DNA of 64,000 nucleotides from Ktedonobacteria bacterium brp13 (GCA_015099395.1 AP024096.1:3906001-3970000); one strand, 5' to 3'. Counted from the first letter of the stretch, positions 30,401 through 38,982 are shown. Notes: generated from the sequence alone by a model not told the origin. Numbers and translations: made by a program.

Positions 30401-32086
30401 GCAGGAGGAGAGATTTTTGCGACAGCGGGGACGGAAGAAAAGCGTGCCTATCTGCGCCAGCTAGGCGTCCAGCATGTGTTTGACTCCCGCTCCCTCTCCT
30501 TTGTCGAGGAAATCAAGCGGATCACCCACGAAGAGGGCATCGATATCGTGCTCAACTTCGTCGCTGGAGAGGTCGCGGCCCAGAGCCTCGATCTCTTGCG
30601 CCCCTTTGGACGGTTCCTGGAAATCGGCAAACGTGATTTCCAGGAGCAAAACAAAATGGAGCTACACCCATTTGAGCGTTGTCTGACCTATTGCAGTTTT
30701 GAACTTAGTCATCTGGCGGATGAAGCTCCAGAACTGGTTGGGCGGCTGATGAAGGAACTGATAGCGCAGTTTGAGCAGGGGCGCTACATGCCACTGCCCT
30801 ATCAGCTCTACCCTCTCGATCAGATCGTTGAGGCATTCCGCTTCATGCAGCAATCCCGTCAGATTGGGAAAGTCATCCTCCAGGTTCAGCAACAACAGGC
30901 CCCTGTCATTCATCATGAGGAGCATGCACCACTGCACCTGCACGCGGATGGCAGCTATCTGATCACAGGTGGCCTGGGTGGCTTTGGCCTCTTCACTGCT
31001 CGTTTTCTGGTCGAGCATGGGGCACGTCATCTGATCCTGGCCTCCCGGCGGGGTCATCCCACAGAGGAAGATGCACCTATTATTGAGCAGTTCCAACAAA
31101 GGGGCGTTCAAGTCATGCAAGCCCGTCTGGATGTGACCCGTGAAGAAGAACTGATAGCTCTCCTCTCGCGCATCAAGCAGCAGATGCCCCCACTGCGTGG
31201 CATTATCCATGCAGCGATGGTCCTCTCGGATCGGCCTGTGCTTCAGATGGACGAACCATCCTGGGAACAGGCCCTTGCCCCTAAACTGTTGGGAGCCTGG
31301 TATCTGCATCGCCACAGTCGTCATCTGCCGCTCGATTTCTTTGTGCTCTACTCCTCGATAAGCACACTCGTCGGCAATATGGCCCAGAGCAATTACGTGG
31401 CTGGAAACGCTTTTTTAGAAGCGCTAGCCCGTCATCGCCATTCTCAGGGCTTGCCCGCATTTGCCATAAGCTGGGGTGCGATCTCCGAGGTGGGCTATGT
31501 GGCCCGCGAAAAGGTAAGTGGAGAGTATCTCGAGCGTGTTGGATTGTCTTCAATATCGCCACAGCAAGCGGTATCTCTCTTAGGAAAACTCTTAGCAACC
31601 CAACGTGTCCAGGCAGTGGTAGCGGGGATGAATTGGAACAAGTTAGCAGACATTAGCTCCAATGCTGCCGCCAGTGCACGTTGGTCCCATCTCTACACTA
31701 TGGCACAAGAGCAAGAAGAGATCACAAGCGGTAACGAGCAAGATCTTCGTACCTCCTTAACCCAACTTTCAAAAGAAGAACGATCGGCTCAGCTTCTCGT
31801 CATCCTTCAACAGGTCTTGCAGCAGATCACAGGATCTGGAACCATTCTTGATCCAGAGCGCTCACTGAAAGACCTTGGCATCGATTCGCTCATGGCGATG
31901 GAACTGCGCATGGGTCTGAAACGATCCCTTTCGGTCGATGTTCCAATCATGCAGTTGTTGCAGATACCAACGCTGGCCGATCTTGCAGAATGGATCAGCC
32001 AGCGCCTCCAGGCAAAACCATTAGATGCGCAACCTGCTCCTGTGGGTATGAAACAGCGTGAACTGGTGGAAAGTTTGATCGTATAG
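24452..32086 (+). CDS. Highly reducing type I polyketide synthase (KS-AT-DH-cMT-ER-KR-ACP)
   Basis: 2544 residues, one complete module. KS about 8-430 with Cys179 (DTACSSSL), His in EAHGTGT and in KTNVGHLEGA. AT about 540-830 with Ser631 (GHSVGE) and YAFHS. DH about 905-1165 with His926 and Asp1084. C-methyltransferase about 1290-1530 with LEVGAGTGG at 1396. A structural KR-like stretch about 1545-1760. ER about 1820-2140 with GAAGGIG near 1968. KR about 2165-2345 with GGLGGFG near 2173 and Tyr in QSNYVAGNAF. ACP with Ser2479 (GIDSLMAME). No thioesterase in cis. This order equals fungal highly reducing PKSs, so iterative use giving a methylated reduced chain is inferred. AT motifs do not decide malonyl from methylmalonyl; a cMT favours malonyl. 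Confidence 0.96.
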   Translation: MPDHFPHDLIAVIGVGCRFPGNITNPQEFWQLLLTGQDAVGEVPASRWDLRQYYHPDPAQPGKTYQRHGAFLKDIDQFDPAFFGISAVEARQMDPQQRLLLEVSYEVCEDAGIPIEQLAGQAVGVFLGLCTNEYGTLGRHDLSRINAYTNAGIAGSIAANRLSYCFDWHGPSLCVDTACSSSLVAVHLACQSIWQGECRIALAGGVSLLLDPRLNIGFSKAQMLSPTGRCRAFDAKADGYVRGEGVGFVLLKPLSQALADGDHIHAVIRATGVNQDGHTPSLHYPGQQAQEALLQAVYQQAGIDLAQVCYIEAHGTGTIAGDQVEGQALGNVFAAHHSAEHPLRVGSVKTNVGHLEGASGMAGLIKTLLILQHRRIPANLHWSQPNPHIPFEALRLKVQTESEMIPETDEALFAGVNSFGFGGTNAHIVLQAYRATPDQPSSKEDQEQSPFLLPLSAKTPQSLHDLIQRYHTLLTDEHAPALADLCFSASHYRSHYQERVAVVATSVEETLAQLASILQIERETPRPEALHPSKQEKKIAFVFSGNGPQWWGMGRTLFQHQPRARQVLERCDMLWRPLAGWSLSEEFAKDEQCSRMHQTEVAQPMLFALQIALVALLQHWGVTPQAVIGHSVGEIAAAYVAGILSLEDALLVVYHRSRLQELTGTGGMATVGISEEQAREVIAPFAPHLSLAAINTPSSVTLSGNVELLHSVIEPLAQQDIFCRFLKINYAFHSAQMDPLREELLASLAHLHPSSPCIPFFSTVTGSLEDGVACDARYWWRNVRQPVQFASGIQHMLDQGMTTFLEIGPHPVLTGYIQECLGEHQGCVLSSLRRENDDLRQLLITLGHLYTQGHSLRWEGILPQGKRVHLPTYPWQHERYWKDMGDGNLHPLGEIIHPLLGYRLPTALATWEQVLDTPDLLYLFDHQIEQVALFPAAGYSEALLAAALQQEEINNFTLEQVTIKAPVFLQEHSPTRLQTTLEAGEISIRVYSAEQGQWIVCATGQLVHKPVSRPERSDVISLYERCSGRIQAESFYAACHQLGFGYGPAFQLVEQVAVGEKEAVGMVRIPEGASEYHLHPALLDACFQVFFAVGCLQNDQGQSRSVYLPVGYSQLRFYGSPTSSSSLLCHVRLIKQSPRQLVAHYCIYDETGTLLVEIRGLRLQASAQMSHRTAKHHDALLYQEHWYPVPLHTEHGHLPPPGALSKGTQEERVRVANAGEQAYYNQHSLPAFRKFCLAVITHTFRQLGWNLGQGEIFHIQQQCADLGILPRHGPLLHAWCLFLRDAGILVDLQEGWQVKREPLVSDPILLQRESIRSTPDHPALHALLTKCFPHLAAILKGDVDPRSLLFPDGDTSLLERFYKADLACRTCTHLIRQSLQYLIKQLPDNRPLRILEVGAGTGGTTSALLPLLPSLRCTYVFTDLSELFLQQAQKRYHSYPFVEYRRFNLEEDPEAQGIDTGSFDVVIASNVLHATRSIHTSLLRIRDLLAPGGLLYLTELTDPLSCVVLLCFGLLEEIWSFQDYDVRPLLPMLTVPRWKEELERSGFSKTEILSSQPQTGHPDQSVFLAQKIQVEQLPEKREESGDDPQTWLVFSDDLGVAEQLETDFSASEQMVIHVHLGENYQRLSAAHFLIRPHHAEDLQRVFTLLQSENHLPSQIVYLWGLLEREDAEDGQMLLTDVKRSCLSLLMLVQTLAQHQCTPRLWVVTKGVQDGLLVESKPLPHSTQIRLAPLYGLTRVLMGEHPELRPTMIDLGHASLEQPSYFQAEEITALAQELHAQREVSEICLRGSARFLNRVERAPLTQRFRSDEVEAHPDLSFRLAIENPGLLKNLHLQTVKRRVPGPGEVAIEVVAAGLNFKDIALAMGLIAPDDIPLTQGDYVLGLECAGRVADLGPGVTGVQIGEEVIALAAHCFSDWVVVDERFVVRKPAQMSMEAAAGVPCVFLTASYMLHEVAHIRAGERVLIHGAAGGIGLAAIQIVQAAGGEIFATAGTEEKRAYLRQLGVQHVFDSRSLSFVEEIKRITHEEGIDIVLNFVAGEVAAQSLDLLRPFGRFLEIGKRDFQEQNKMELHPFERCLTYCSFELSHLADEAPELVGRLMKELIAQFEQGRYMPLPYQLYPLDQIVEAFRFMQQSRQIGKVILQVQQQQAPVIHHEEHAPLHLHADGSYLITGGLGGFGLFTARFLVEHGARHLILASRRGHPTEEDAPIIEQFQQRGVQVMQARLDVTREEELIALLSRIKQQMPPLRGIIHAAMVLSDRPVLQMDEPSWEQALAPKLLGAWYLHRHSRHLPLDFFVLYSSISTLVGNMAQSNYVAGNAFLEALARHRHSQGLPAFAISWGAISEVGYVAREKVSGEYLERVGLSSISPQQAVSLLGKLLATQRVQAVVAGMNWNKLADISSNAAASARWSHLYTMAQEQEEITSGNEQDLRTSLTQLSKEERSAQLLVILQQVLQQITGSGTILDPERSLKDLGIDSLMAMELRMGLKRSLSVDVPIMQLLQIPTLADLAEWISQRLQAKPLDAQPAPVGMKQRELVESLIV

Positions 32087-32189
32087 CATAGCCTCAATTC
32101 CCGCTTCGTCCGTCCTACCTTGTCCCCTGCTGCAAGGGCGAGCCTGGTATGGACGAGGCGTGGATCGAGTCATGGAAAGAAGAGATATC

Positions 32190-32996
32190 ATGTTGATTTC
32201 TCCCAATGGATGGATCTATTTTCCTCGACCCAATAGGGAAGCTGAGCTTCGACTCTTTTGTTTTCCTGGTCTGGGAGCGAGCGCCTCTCTCTTTTTCCCC
32301 TGGGGAGAGCTGCTCCCTCAAACGATTGAGGTAGCCACTATACAGCCTGCTGGGCGTACTCCAGAGCTTGATCTACCTCCAACAGGAGAGGGATTTACAG
32401 CGATGGTACGAGCGGTAGCAGAAGAAGTTCAAAGCTATCAAGATCGTCCCTTCGCCTTCTTCGGCCATAGCCTGGGAGCTATTCTGGCATTTGAAGTGGC
32501 TCGCCTGCTGGTCGAGCAAACGAAGATACCTCCTGTTCACCTCTTATTTGCCTGTATTCCCCCACCACATGTTGATCGGAGCCTGATTCCACAATTGAAC
32601 CTTCCGTTCAAAGAGGGGTTAGCGCACCTGCTTGCTGAACTGAGCAACATCTCTCCAGGGCTGGTAAATGCCAGCCACCAGAGCACGCTCATGACACGGC
32701 TCCACTACGATGCCAGGCTTTGGACAACCTATAGATATCATTCAAGACCTCCATTTGGCTGTCCTTTGACGATCTATGCAGGATCGCGTGATCCGTTTGT
32801 GAATGTAGACCTCCTGTCGGGCTGGCAATACTATACGACAGGTCCATACACACTTGAGCTATTTACAGGCAGTCATTTCTTCTTCTACATAGACCCCGGG
32901 CCCCTGCTCCAGGTCCTCACACATTCACTTATAGAGCAGGAAATTCCTGGTCCGCAAACGGTATCGGGCTATCGCTCATGGGGCTTTGAGCGCTAA
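32190..32996 (+). CDS. Type II thioesterase (alpha/beta hydrolase)
   Basis: 268 residues from ATG 32190, with AGAAGA upstream; earlier in-frame starts exist at 32160 and 32172. Typical TEII: LFCFPGLGASASLF near the oxyanion site, nucleophile Ser94 in FGHSLGA, catalytic Asp region AGSRDPFV and His in FTGSHFFF near the end. It acts in trans to clear stalled acyl chains from the ACP, or to release the product since the PKS has no cis thioesterase. It lies about 100 bases downstream of the PKS on the same strand, in one probable operon with the MMPL gene that starts 24 bases after it. Confidence 0.9.
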   Translation: MLISPNGWIYFPRPNREAELRLFCFPGLGASASLFFPWGELLPQTIEVATIQPAGRTPELDLPPTGEGFTAMVRAVAEEVQSYQDRPFAFFGHSLGAILAFEVARLLVEQTKIPPVHLLFACIPPPHVDRSLIPQLNLPFKEGLAHLLAELSNISPGLVNASHQSTLMTRLHYDARLWTTYRYHSRPPFGCPLTIYAGSRDPFVNVDLLSGWQYYTTGPYTLELFTGSHFFFYIDPGPLLQVLTHSLIEQEIPGPQTVSGYRSWGFER

Positions 32997-33019
32997 AAAA
33001 ACAGAAAAAAGGAGAACCA

Positions 33020-34708
33020 ATGAAATTATACTCATATTTTACCAAAACGGTAAACAAATCGACCATGCCTTCCCCAGAGCCGAAAAAGCACGCCGCTCAG
33101 GGAATACAAGGAACATACGGACGGTTCATCTATCGCTCTCGCTGGCTCCTACTTCTGCTGTGGATAGCTGTGCTTCTTGGTTGTCTGCCATGGGCTCGCC
33201 TTGTTGGTGGGGCACTCTCTAGCGGAGGATATATGCAAAGCGACAGTGAAGCGAGCCTTGTAGAACAAGCATTGATCTCTCAGTGGCATCAGGGTGCCTC
33301 CCATCTATTTGTGCTTCTCACATCTCATTCTACCCGTATAAATTCCCCTGCCTATCAACGCCAATTTCAGTATGTGATACACTGGGCCGAACGGGTGCCT
33401 GATGTGAGCAGTGTCTCAGAGAGTCCTGGCAAGGATGGATACACGGCTGTAGTACGTCTTGACTTTGGGCAAACGAGCCCAACACAGGTCAGTCATATTC
33501 CTTCCTTTAACGATCAGCTAGCCTCACTTCCTCCCGGCGCTGCGCACCTCTTGCTCACAGGGGACGCAGCTATTCGCTCTGATTGGCAACAGATTGCCGA
33601 AGAAGATAGCAGACGAGCAGAACTGATCGCGCTGCCCCTGGTACTCTGCTTGCTTCTACTCATCTTCCGTAGCGTCGTGGCCAGCCTCATGCCAATTCTG
33701 CTGGCTGTTGCTTCTGTTACAGGAGCAGAGGCCATGCTCTATGGCCTTGCAACGCATCGAGAGGTCAGTATTTTTGCACTCAATGTGGTGACGCTTGTCT
33801 GTCTGGGTCTCTCCATCGACTATAGTTTATTGCTCATCCACCGTTTTCGCGAAGAACTGGCGCGCGAACAAACCGTTGAACAAGCTCTTGCAATCACGCT
33901 GGCAACAGCAGGGTCAGCGGTCTTTCACAGCGGTTTGATGGTCCTGCTGGGCTTTAGCGGACTACTTTTCATTGATCTCGCGTTGCTGCGCTCCTTTGGC
34001 TTGGGAGGCATATGTGCAACGACCCTGGCGGTCTTGGCATCATTGACACTTTTGCCTGCCCTCCTTGCCATCATAGGAAAGCGGCTTGATCGATTCAGCT
34101 TTGCATTCCCCAGAGTGACGTTGCCATCAAGAGCCTCGCAGCGACTGGATACTCAAAGCTTGTGGCGACGTGGAGCCCAGATGGTCATGGCTCATCCCAT
34201 GTGGGTCCTGCTGCTCGTGCTCTCTATCCTTATCGGTCTGGGATGGCCGGCTCTTTTGCTCAAACCAGGAATGCCCGGGATAAAAGGGCTGCCTGACGAC
34301 TCGCGGGCTCGCCAGGGGCTTGAATTGCTGCGGGCTCAGTTTCCTGCTTTCACCGATGATACCCTGCTCTTGCTTGTTCAGACTGCCGATAGGTCAAATT
34401 TGCTATCCAGGCCACAACACCTCTTGCAACTCAAGACGCTTACCGATTGGGTCAGCACACTGCCTCATGTCACTGGGGTGAAAGGCTTGATGCACCCTCC
34501 TCAGACGCTTAAGTCTTTAAGTCCGACCTCCTTGATCCAACTCTATGCCCTGGACAGCTCACAACTTCCGCCCGATATACGCGTTCTAGTGAACACAACG
34601 ACTACTGGGGAGAGCACACTGCTAACTATCACTTCCAATGCCCCTGATGGCTCCGATGAGGAGCAGCAACTCTTGCAACGACTACACACTATTCCTCCGT
34701 CTATAAGC
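33020..34708 (+). pseudogene. MMPL (RND) exporter, 5' part, interrupted by IS4-family insertion
   Basis: The first 563 codons of an MMPL-type transporter. TM1 near residue 40 (WLLLLLWIAVLLGCLPWA), an extracytoplasmic domain, then a helix bundle (ELIALPLVLCLLLLIFRSVV, LGLSIDYSLLLIHRFREELA with the RND-type Asp-Tyr), then TM7 near 395 and the start of the second periplasmic domain. It ends at the insertion point after codons for PSIS. GGAG lies 8 bases before the ATG. Likely exporter of the polyketide or its lipid-linked form. It is interrupted now, but otherwise without lesions. Confidence 0.92.
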
Positions 34709-36152
34709 CTGATTCTTACCCACATTTTACAAAGTGATAAAATGCAGGATGAACAAACAAGACATACTGGATCCTAAAAGCTGGGCCGAGCGAACCTTTG
34801 GGACGGTCCAACTGCACGATATGCGTCGAACGAGACGAGCAGTGCATGTGTCGGCCTGCTTGGCAGAAAATCCACTGGGGTCTCTGCCCACTCAAATGCA
34901 CTCCTGGAAAGAGATGAAAGCCTTGTATCGTTTGCTTAACGAACCCGATGTGACCTTTGCGGAACTGATACAACCACATGTGCAGCAGACAAAAGAACAA
35001 GCCAACACCTCTGCGGTGACCTTGTTGGTCCAAGATACGACCGATATTGATCTGTCGCATCGCCACAAAATCAGCGGTGTCGGGCAAATTGGCAATGAAC
35101 GTGGGCGCGGATTTTTTGTGCAAACAGTGCTTGCGGTCTGCCCTCATCCTGAGGGGCGAGAAGTGCTTGGATGTTTGGCACAAGAACCATTCGTGCGTGT
35201 ACCTGCTCCCAAAGGGGAACAACGCCATCAACGCCTCAAAAGAGAAGAACGGGAAACGGACGTCTGGATGCGCCAGGTGCTGGCGATTGGGACGCCCGAT
35301 CCAGGAAAGATCTGGGTTCATGTGGGCGATCGAGGTGCCGATATGTTCCCCTTTTTTCAGACGTGTCAGCAGACGAAGACCCACTTTTTGGTCCGGGCAG
35401 CCCAAAACCGCCGCATCGAGCATGAGGATGAAGAGATTGCCTACTCGTTGATGCGGACACGATCCTGGTTGAGCCAAGCAAGCCGTCCATTCGAGATCCC
35501 CGCTCGGCATGGACACCAAGCTCGCGAGACCCAACTCCAGATGGCGTTTGGACAGATGACGCTCTTGCCTCCGCGCAATGAACCGCAAGCGAGCCAAGAC
35601 CCGATGCCGGTGTGGGTCGTTCGCGTGTGGGAAGAACACGCTCCTGAAGGCGAAAAGCCACTGGAATGGGTGCTGTTGACCTCGGTTCCGACAACGACGA
35701 TGGAACAGGCGTGGGAGCGCGTCGAGTGGTACAAGCATCGTTGGTTGGTTGAAGACTATCATCAGTGTCTCAAAAGTGGGTGTCGCATTGAAGAGCGGCA
35801 ATTGCAACAGGTTGACAGCCTGATCCGTTTGTTGGGATTCTTGTCCCCGCTGGCTATTCGCTTGTTGCAAGTACGTGAGCTCGCGCGCGTTGATCCAGAG
35901 CGCCTGGCTTCTGAGGTCATCGATCCTCTGATGCTTGCTGTATTGGCTGAGCGCTCTGACCAATCGCCGACCACCATGACGTTGAGCACATTTTGGATCG
36001 AGATAGCACGCCTGGGTGGGTACCTGGCTCGTGCCTCTGACGGCCCTCCCGGATGGCGAACCATCTGGAAAGGGTGGCTCTTCTTGCAGACACTTCTTGA
36101 GGGCGTTCAACTGGCTTTTCACCTCCGTTTGTAAAATGTGGGTAAGAATCAG
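34709..36152 (+). mobile_element. IS4-family insertion (1444 bp) with 10-bp target duplication
   Basis: Perfect terminal inverted repeats of about 25 bases (CTGATTCTTACCCACATTTT at the left, its complement at the right) enclose one complete transposase gene. The flanking decamer GTCTATAAGC is duplicated at 34699-34708 and 36153-36162. A 10-bp duplication fits the IS4 family. Perfect ends and an intact gene indicate a recent, potentially active copy. Confidence 0.95.
34749..36134 (+). CDS. IS4-family (IS50/Tn5-like) transposase
   Basis: 461 residues from ATG 34749; an in-frame GTG at 34734 would add five. It has the Tn5-type N-terminal DNA-binding domain (WAERTFGTVQLHDMRRTRR). The RNase-H-like core has Asp in LLVQDTTDID, Asp in VHVGDRGADMFPF and Glu in the Y-x2-R-x3-E signature (WYKHRWLVEDYHQCLKSGC). 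Complete and free of frameshifts. A long open frame on the opposite strand is a codon-composition shadow. Confidence 0.95.
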   Translation: MNKQDILDPKSWAERTFGTVQLHDMRRTRRAVHVSACLAENPLGSLPTQMHSWKEMKALYRLLNEPDVTFAELIQPHVQQTKEQANTSAVTLLVQDTTDIDLSHRHKISGVGQIGNERGRGFFVQTVLAVCPHPEGREVLGCLAQEPFVRVPAPKGEQRHQRLKREERETDVWMRQVLAIGTPDPGKIWVHVGDRGADMFPFFQTCQQTKTHFLVRAAQNRRIEHEDEEIAYSLMRTRSWLSQASRPFEIPARHGHQARETQLQMAFGQMTLLPPRNEPQASQDPMPVWVVRVWEEHAPEGEKPLEWVLLTSVPTTTMEQAWERVEWYKHRWLVEDYHQCLKSGCRIEERQLQQVDSLIRLLGFLSPLAIRLLQVRELARVDPERLASEVIDPLMLAVLAERSDQSPTTMTLSTFWIEIARLGGYLARASDGPPGWRTIWKGWLFLQTLLEGVQLAFHLRL

Positions 36153-36162
36153 GTCTATAAGC

Positions 36163-36780
36163 CAGGGATTGCATATTCATGTTGGGGGAACACGTGCAGC
36201 CAATCGGGAATTTACCACAACTCTCTATGAACAATCCTTACGGCCTTTTCTGTTTCTGGTGCTGACGACTTTTCTGTCATTGCTGTTGACGTTTCGCTCT
36301 CCCTTGCTGGCTCTCAAGGCTGTGCTCATGAACCTGTTCTCACTTTCCGCAGCCTTTGGGACCCTGGTCTTTGTTTTCCAACAGGGTCATTTCCAATCCC
36401 TGCTCGGTTTCACTGCCCAGGGGAATGTTGAGTTATTTGTGCCTATACTCTTATTTTGTCTGTTATTCGGCCTGTCAATGGATTATGAGGTCTTTCTTCT
36501 CACTCGTGTTCGCGAAGAATGGCTTCGGACAGGTGATAACACTTTAGCAATAGCTTCTGGACTGGAAAAAACAGGTGGTGTGATTACCAGCGCGGCCTTG
36601 CTCATGGTACTCGTCTCATCGGCATTTCTCTTCACCTCAATTATCATCACGAAGGAGATTGGCCTGGGCATTACTATCTCTATCCTGGTCGATGCTACCC
36701 TGATCCGTTGTTTGCTCGTTCCGGCAACGATGCGCCTTCTGGGCAAATGGAATTGGTGGTCTCCAGGTTTGGGCGTGTAA
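36163..36780 (+). pseudogene. MMPL exporter, 3' part
   Basis: The last 205 codons of the transporter, resuming exactly in phase after the right target duplication (QGLHIHVGGTRAANREFTTT). It contains the C-terminal helix bundle with LFGLSMDYEVFLLTRVREEW, the second Asp-Tyr motif, and ends PGLGV. Joined to codon 563 it restores 768 residues, a normal MMPL length. As it stands it has no own ribosome site. Confidence 0.92.
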
Positions 36781-37224
36781 AATGCAGGGAAAGAGGTTCA
36801 TTTACGCCTGACGATGGGAGCGCCGCAGCTCTTTGGCTCCTTTGGACTGTTGACGTGTTCCCGCACTGCTCGGTGTTTGAGCATCCAATTTGGCCTGCTG
36901 TGCCGCAGCTCGCGCATCAGTCGTGCGGGTATTGTCAACTTAACCAGAAATATGCTCTTTCTCTTTTCCCTCTCATGGCATTTGCCGCTTTCAAATACTC
37001 ACATGCATGGATAAATCGGTGGAAGAGAAATAATGCGTTCCAACATTCATGTCAAATCTTTCGACATCAAGGTATCACCCCGAGTTTGAGCTTCGATGCT
37101 TCCTAACTTTCTTGTCTGTTACCGACATTTCATGCCTGGTTGACCAATAGTGACTTCTTAATGAGGTGACTGGAGTTAAGCAGGTTGTATAATCACCCAG
37201 ACCTTCCCCTTATACAGTAAACTA
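36781..37224. other. Intergenic region after the MMPL gene
   Basis: About 440 bases without a recognisable gene. It should contain the end of the PKS operon and the left boundary of the IS110 element. No strong terminator hairpin with U-run was noticed. Confidence 0.4.
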
Positions 37225-37435
37225 AGAACAAGCCCTCTCGACAGAGGGCATGAACAAGGATACCCTTGTTCCATACAAATGTTGAACGTGCCAGGGAAAG
37301 TCTACCCTCTCCACCCGGCTCGACCGATTGAGAAAGCTCGCACTTCCTTGGCTGCGTTCCTGAGCCAGACCGATCATGAGAGAGTCGCGCTTCGAGCGCC
37401 ACAGTATAAGGGCACGCGAGCTCAGGAACCAATGT
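37225..37435 (+). ncRNA. Candidate IS110 bridge RNA
   Basis: The non-coding leader of the IS110 transposase is strikingly structured. GCCCTCT/AGAGGGC hairpin at 37232-37249. GAACAAGG/CCTTGTTC hairpin at 37252-37271. A 10-bp perfect closing stem GTTCCTGAGC (37356-37365) with 37420-37429 surrounds GCGCT-TCG-AGCGC (37387-37399). A 5' stem followed by closed stems with large internal loops is the architecture described for IS110-group bridge RNAs, which sit upstream of the recombinase gene. Pairing is read from the sequence; the RNA identity is inferred. Confidence 0.55.
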
Positions 37436-37455
37436 GGCAGAGAGGAGTAGTGTCT

Positions 37456-38670
37456 ATGTGGTATGCCGGTATTGACTGGGCGGACACGCACCATGACGCC
37501 TTGGTCATTGATGAGAAAGGGCGTCAAGTCGGGACGCTTCGTATCGATCACAATCCTCAAGGAATGAGCAGGCTGAACACCTTCTTGGCACAGATCGTTG
37601 GCTCGGAGTCCAAGGAACAGATGGCTTGTATCATCGAGACCACGCATGGTCTGTTGATCGCCCAGCTGTTGGAGGCTGGCTGGCCGGTCTATCCGGTTAA
37701 CCCTCGCACCGTTGATCGTCGGCGCTCCGCATCTGGAGCTAAGACGGATACGATTGATGCCTACTTGCTGGCCAAGACCGGACGTGCTGACTTGGCTGAT
37801 TTGCATCGGCTCATTCCTGATAGCGAGAAGATTCGAGAGCTCAAACTGCTCACCCGCGATCAAGATGCGTTGATCCAGATGCAAACACGTCTGGTCAATC
37901 AGCTCACCGCCTGCCTCAAGGCGTATTACCCGGTTGCCTTGGAACTGTTTACGAAACTGCAACAAAAGTGCACATTGCAGTTCTTGCAAACCTATCCCAC
38001 TCCGCAGGAAGCAATGGCCGCTTCGTCTAAACAGATCCAGGAGGTGCTCAGACAAAGCAAGCATCCCAATCCGACGACCGTAGCACTCACCATTTTTGAG
38101 CAGCTGCACCAACCCCATTTGCAGGCCGATTCCGTCACCACCCGCGCCAAATCGCGTTTGATGGTCGTACTGGTGAGTCAACTGCTGCCGCTGATCGAGC
38201 AAATTGCGCAGTATGACAAGGAGATTGACGCCCTTTTTTTGACCCACGCAGACCATGAGATTTTTGCCAGCTTGCCGCGTGCAGGCCAACATCTGGCCCC
38301 GCGACTGCTGGCAGAAATCGGCGATGATCGCTCTCGCTACCAGAATGCGAGCAGTCTGCAAGCTTTGGCTGGAACCTCGCCCGTCCTGTTTCAAAGCGGG
38401 ACGTACTCCAAAGCTCATCGCCGCTTGGGCTGTATCAAACCCTTGCGCAACGCTTTGCACCAATTCGCGTGGCAGACAACGCAAAGTGAACCGTGGGCCA
38501 AGCAGTATTATCGGCACAAACGCGCTGAAGGCAAAAGCCATACCGTCGCCGTGCGGGCGCTTGCCAATGCGTGGGTCAGGATTATCTTTGCCATGTGGCT
38601 GCATCGAGAGTGTTATCAGACGGCCACCTTTGAGCAAGCGCAACAGCAGCATGCACGCCGAGCGGCTTAG
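37456..38670 (+). CDS. IS110-family transposase (DEDD recombinase)
   Basis: 404 residues from ATG 37456 behind AGAGGAG. The N-terminal RuvC-like DEDD domain has YAGIDWADTHHDALVID (first Asp), IETTHG (Glu) and the KTDTIDAYLLA Asp pair. The C-terminal transposase_20 domain has the helix-hairpin-helix-like ASLPRAGQHLAPRLLAEIGD, then the LAGTSPVLFQSG region carrying the serine of the family, and a terminal basic helix. Uninterrupted and probably functional. It would use the RNA encoded upstream for target choice. Element boundaries were not fixed. Confidence 0.93.
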   Translation: MWYAGIDWADTHHDALVIDEKGRQVGTLRIDHNPQGMSRLNTFLAQIVGSESKEQMACIIETTHGLLIAQLLEAGWPVYPVNPRTVDRRRSASGAKTDTIDAYLLAKTGRADLADLHRLIPDSEKIRELKLLTRDQDALIQMQTRLVNQLTACLKAYYPVALELFTKLQQKCTLQFLQTYPTPQEAMAASSKQIQEVLRQSKHPNPTTVALTIFEQLHQPHLQADSVTTRAKSRLMVVLVSQLLPLIEQIAQYDKEIDALFLTHADHEIFASLPRAGQHLAPRLLAEIGDDRSRYQNASSLQALAGTSPVLFQSGTYSKAHRRLGCIKPLRNALHQFAWQTTQSEPWAKQYYRHKRAEGKSHTVAVRALANAWVRIIFAMWLHRECYQTATFEQAQQQHARRAA

Positions 38671-38770
38671 CACCTTTTGATGATGGTGCATCCTTCTCAG
38701 ACGAGCCAAAAAACCTGCTGTTCTTTGGCTTTCAACTTGGCATGCCAAAAAAAGACCACGTAAGTGAGCG

Positions 38771-38801
38771 GCTGTCAAGGAAAGCGAAGCGGCTTGACAG
38801 C
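38771..38801. other. Hairpin downstream of the IS110 transposase
   Basis: GCTGTCAAG at 38771-38779 pairs perfectly with CTTGACAGC at 38793-38801, framed by two GTGAGCGG copies. It may belong to the IS110 right end or act as a terminator. The rest of 38671-38980 shows no gene. Confidence 0.4.
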
Positions 38802-38982
38802 TGTGAGCGGCGTGGTATACTTGCTCATGCCTTGTTGAAGACATTTCTCCTCCTCTTTCCGCCTGATTTTTTCTCATGCTTCAAATTGGTCTCAAAAGGG
38901 CTTGACATAGAGAGTCTTTCTCATTGCCTTCCAGGGCTTTTCTCCTTATAGCTCATCAACATTTTTCGTTTTTATAAATAAA

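Noticed and set aside
30662..31324. 220-codon minus-strand frame inside the PKS gene
   Set aside because: Lies within the ER-KR coding region; antisense shadow without motifs.
34716..36122. 468-codon open frame on the minus strand
   Set aside because: It is exactly antisense to the complete IS4-family transposase and encodes no recognisable protein; codon-bias shadow.
37222..38877. 551-codon open frame on the minus strand
   Set aside because: Antisense to the IS110 transposase; no motifs or ribosome site.
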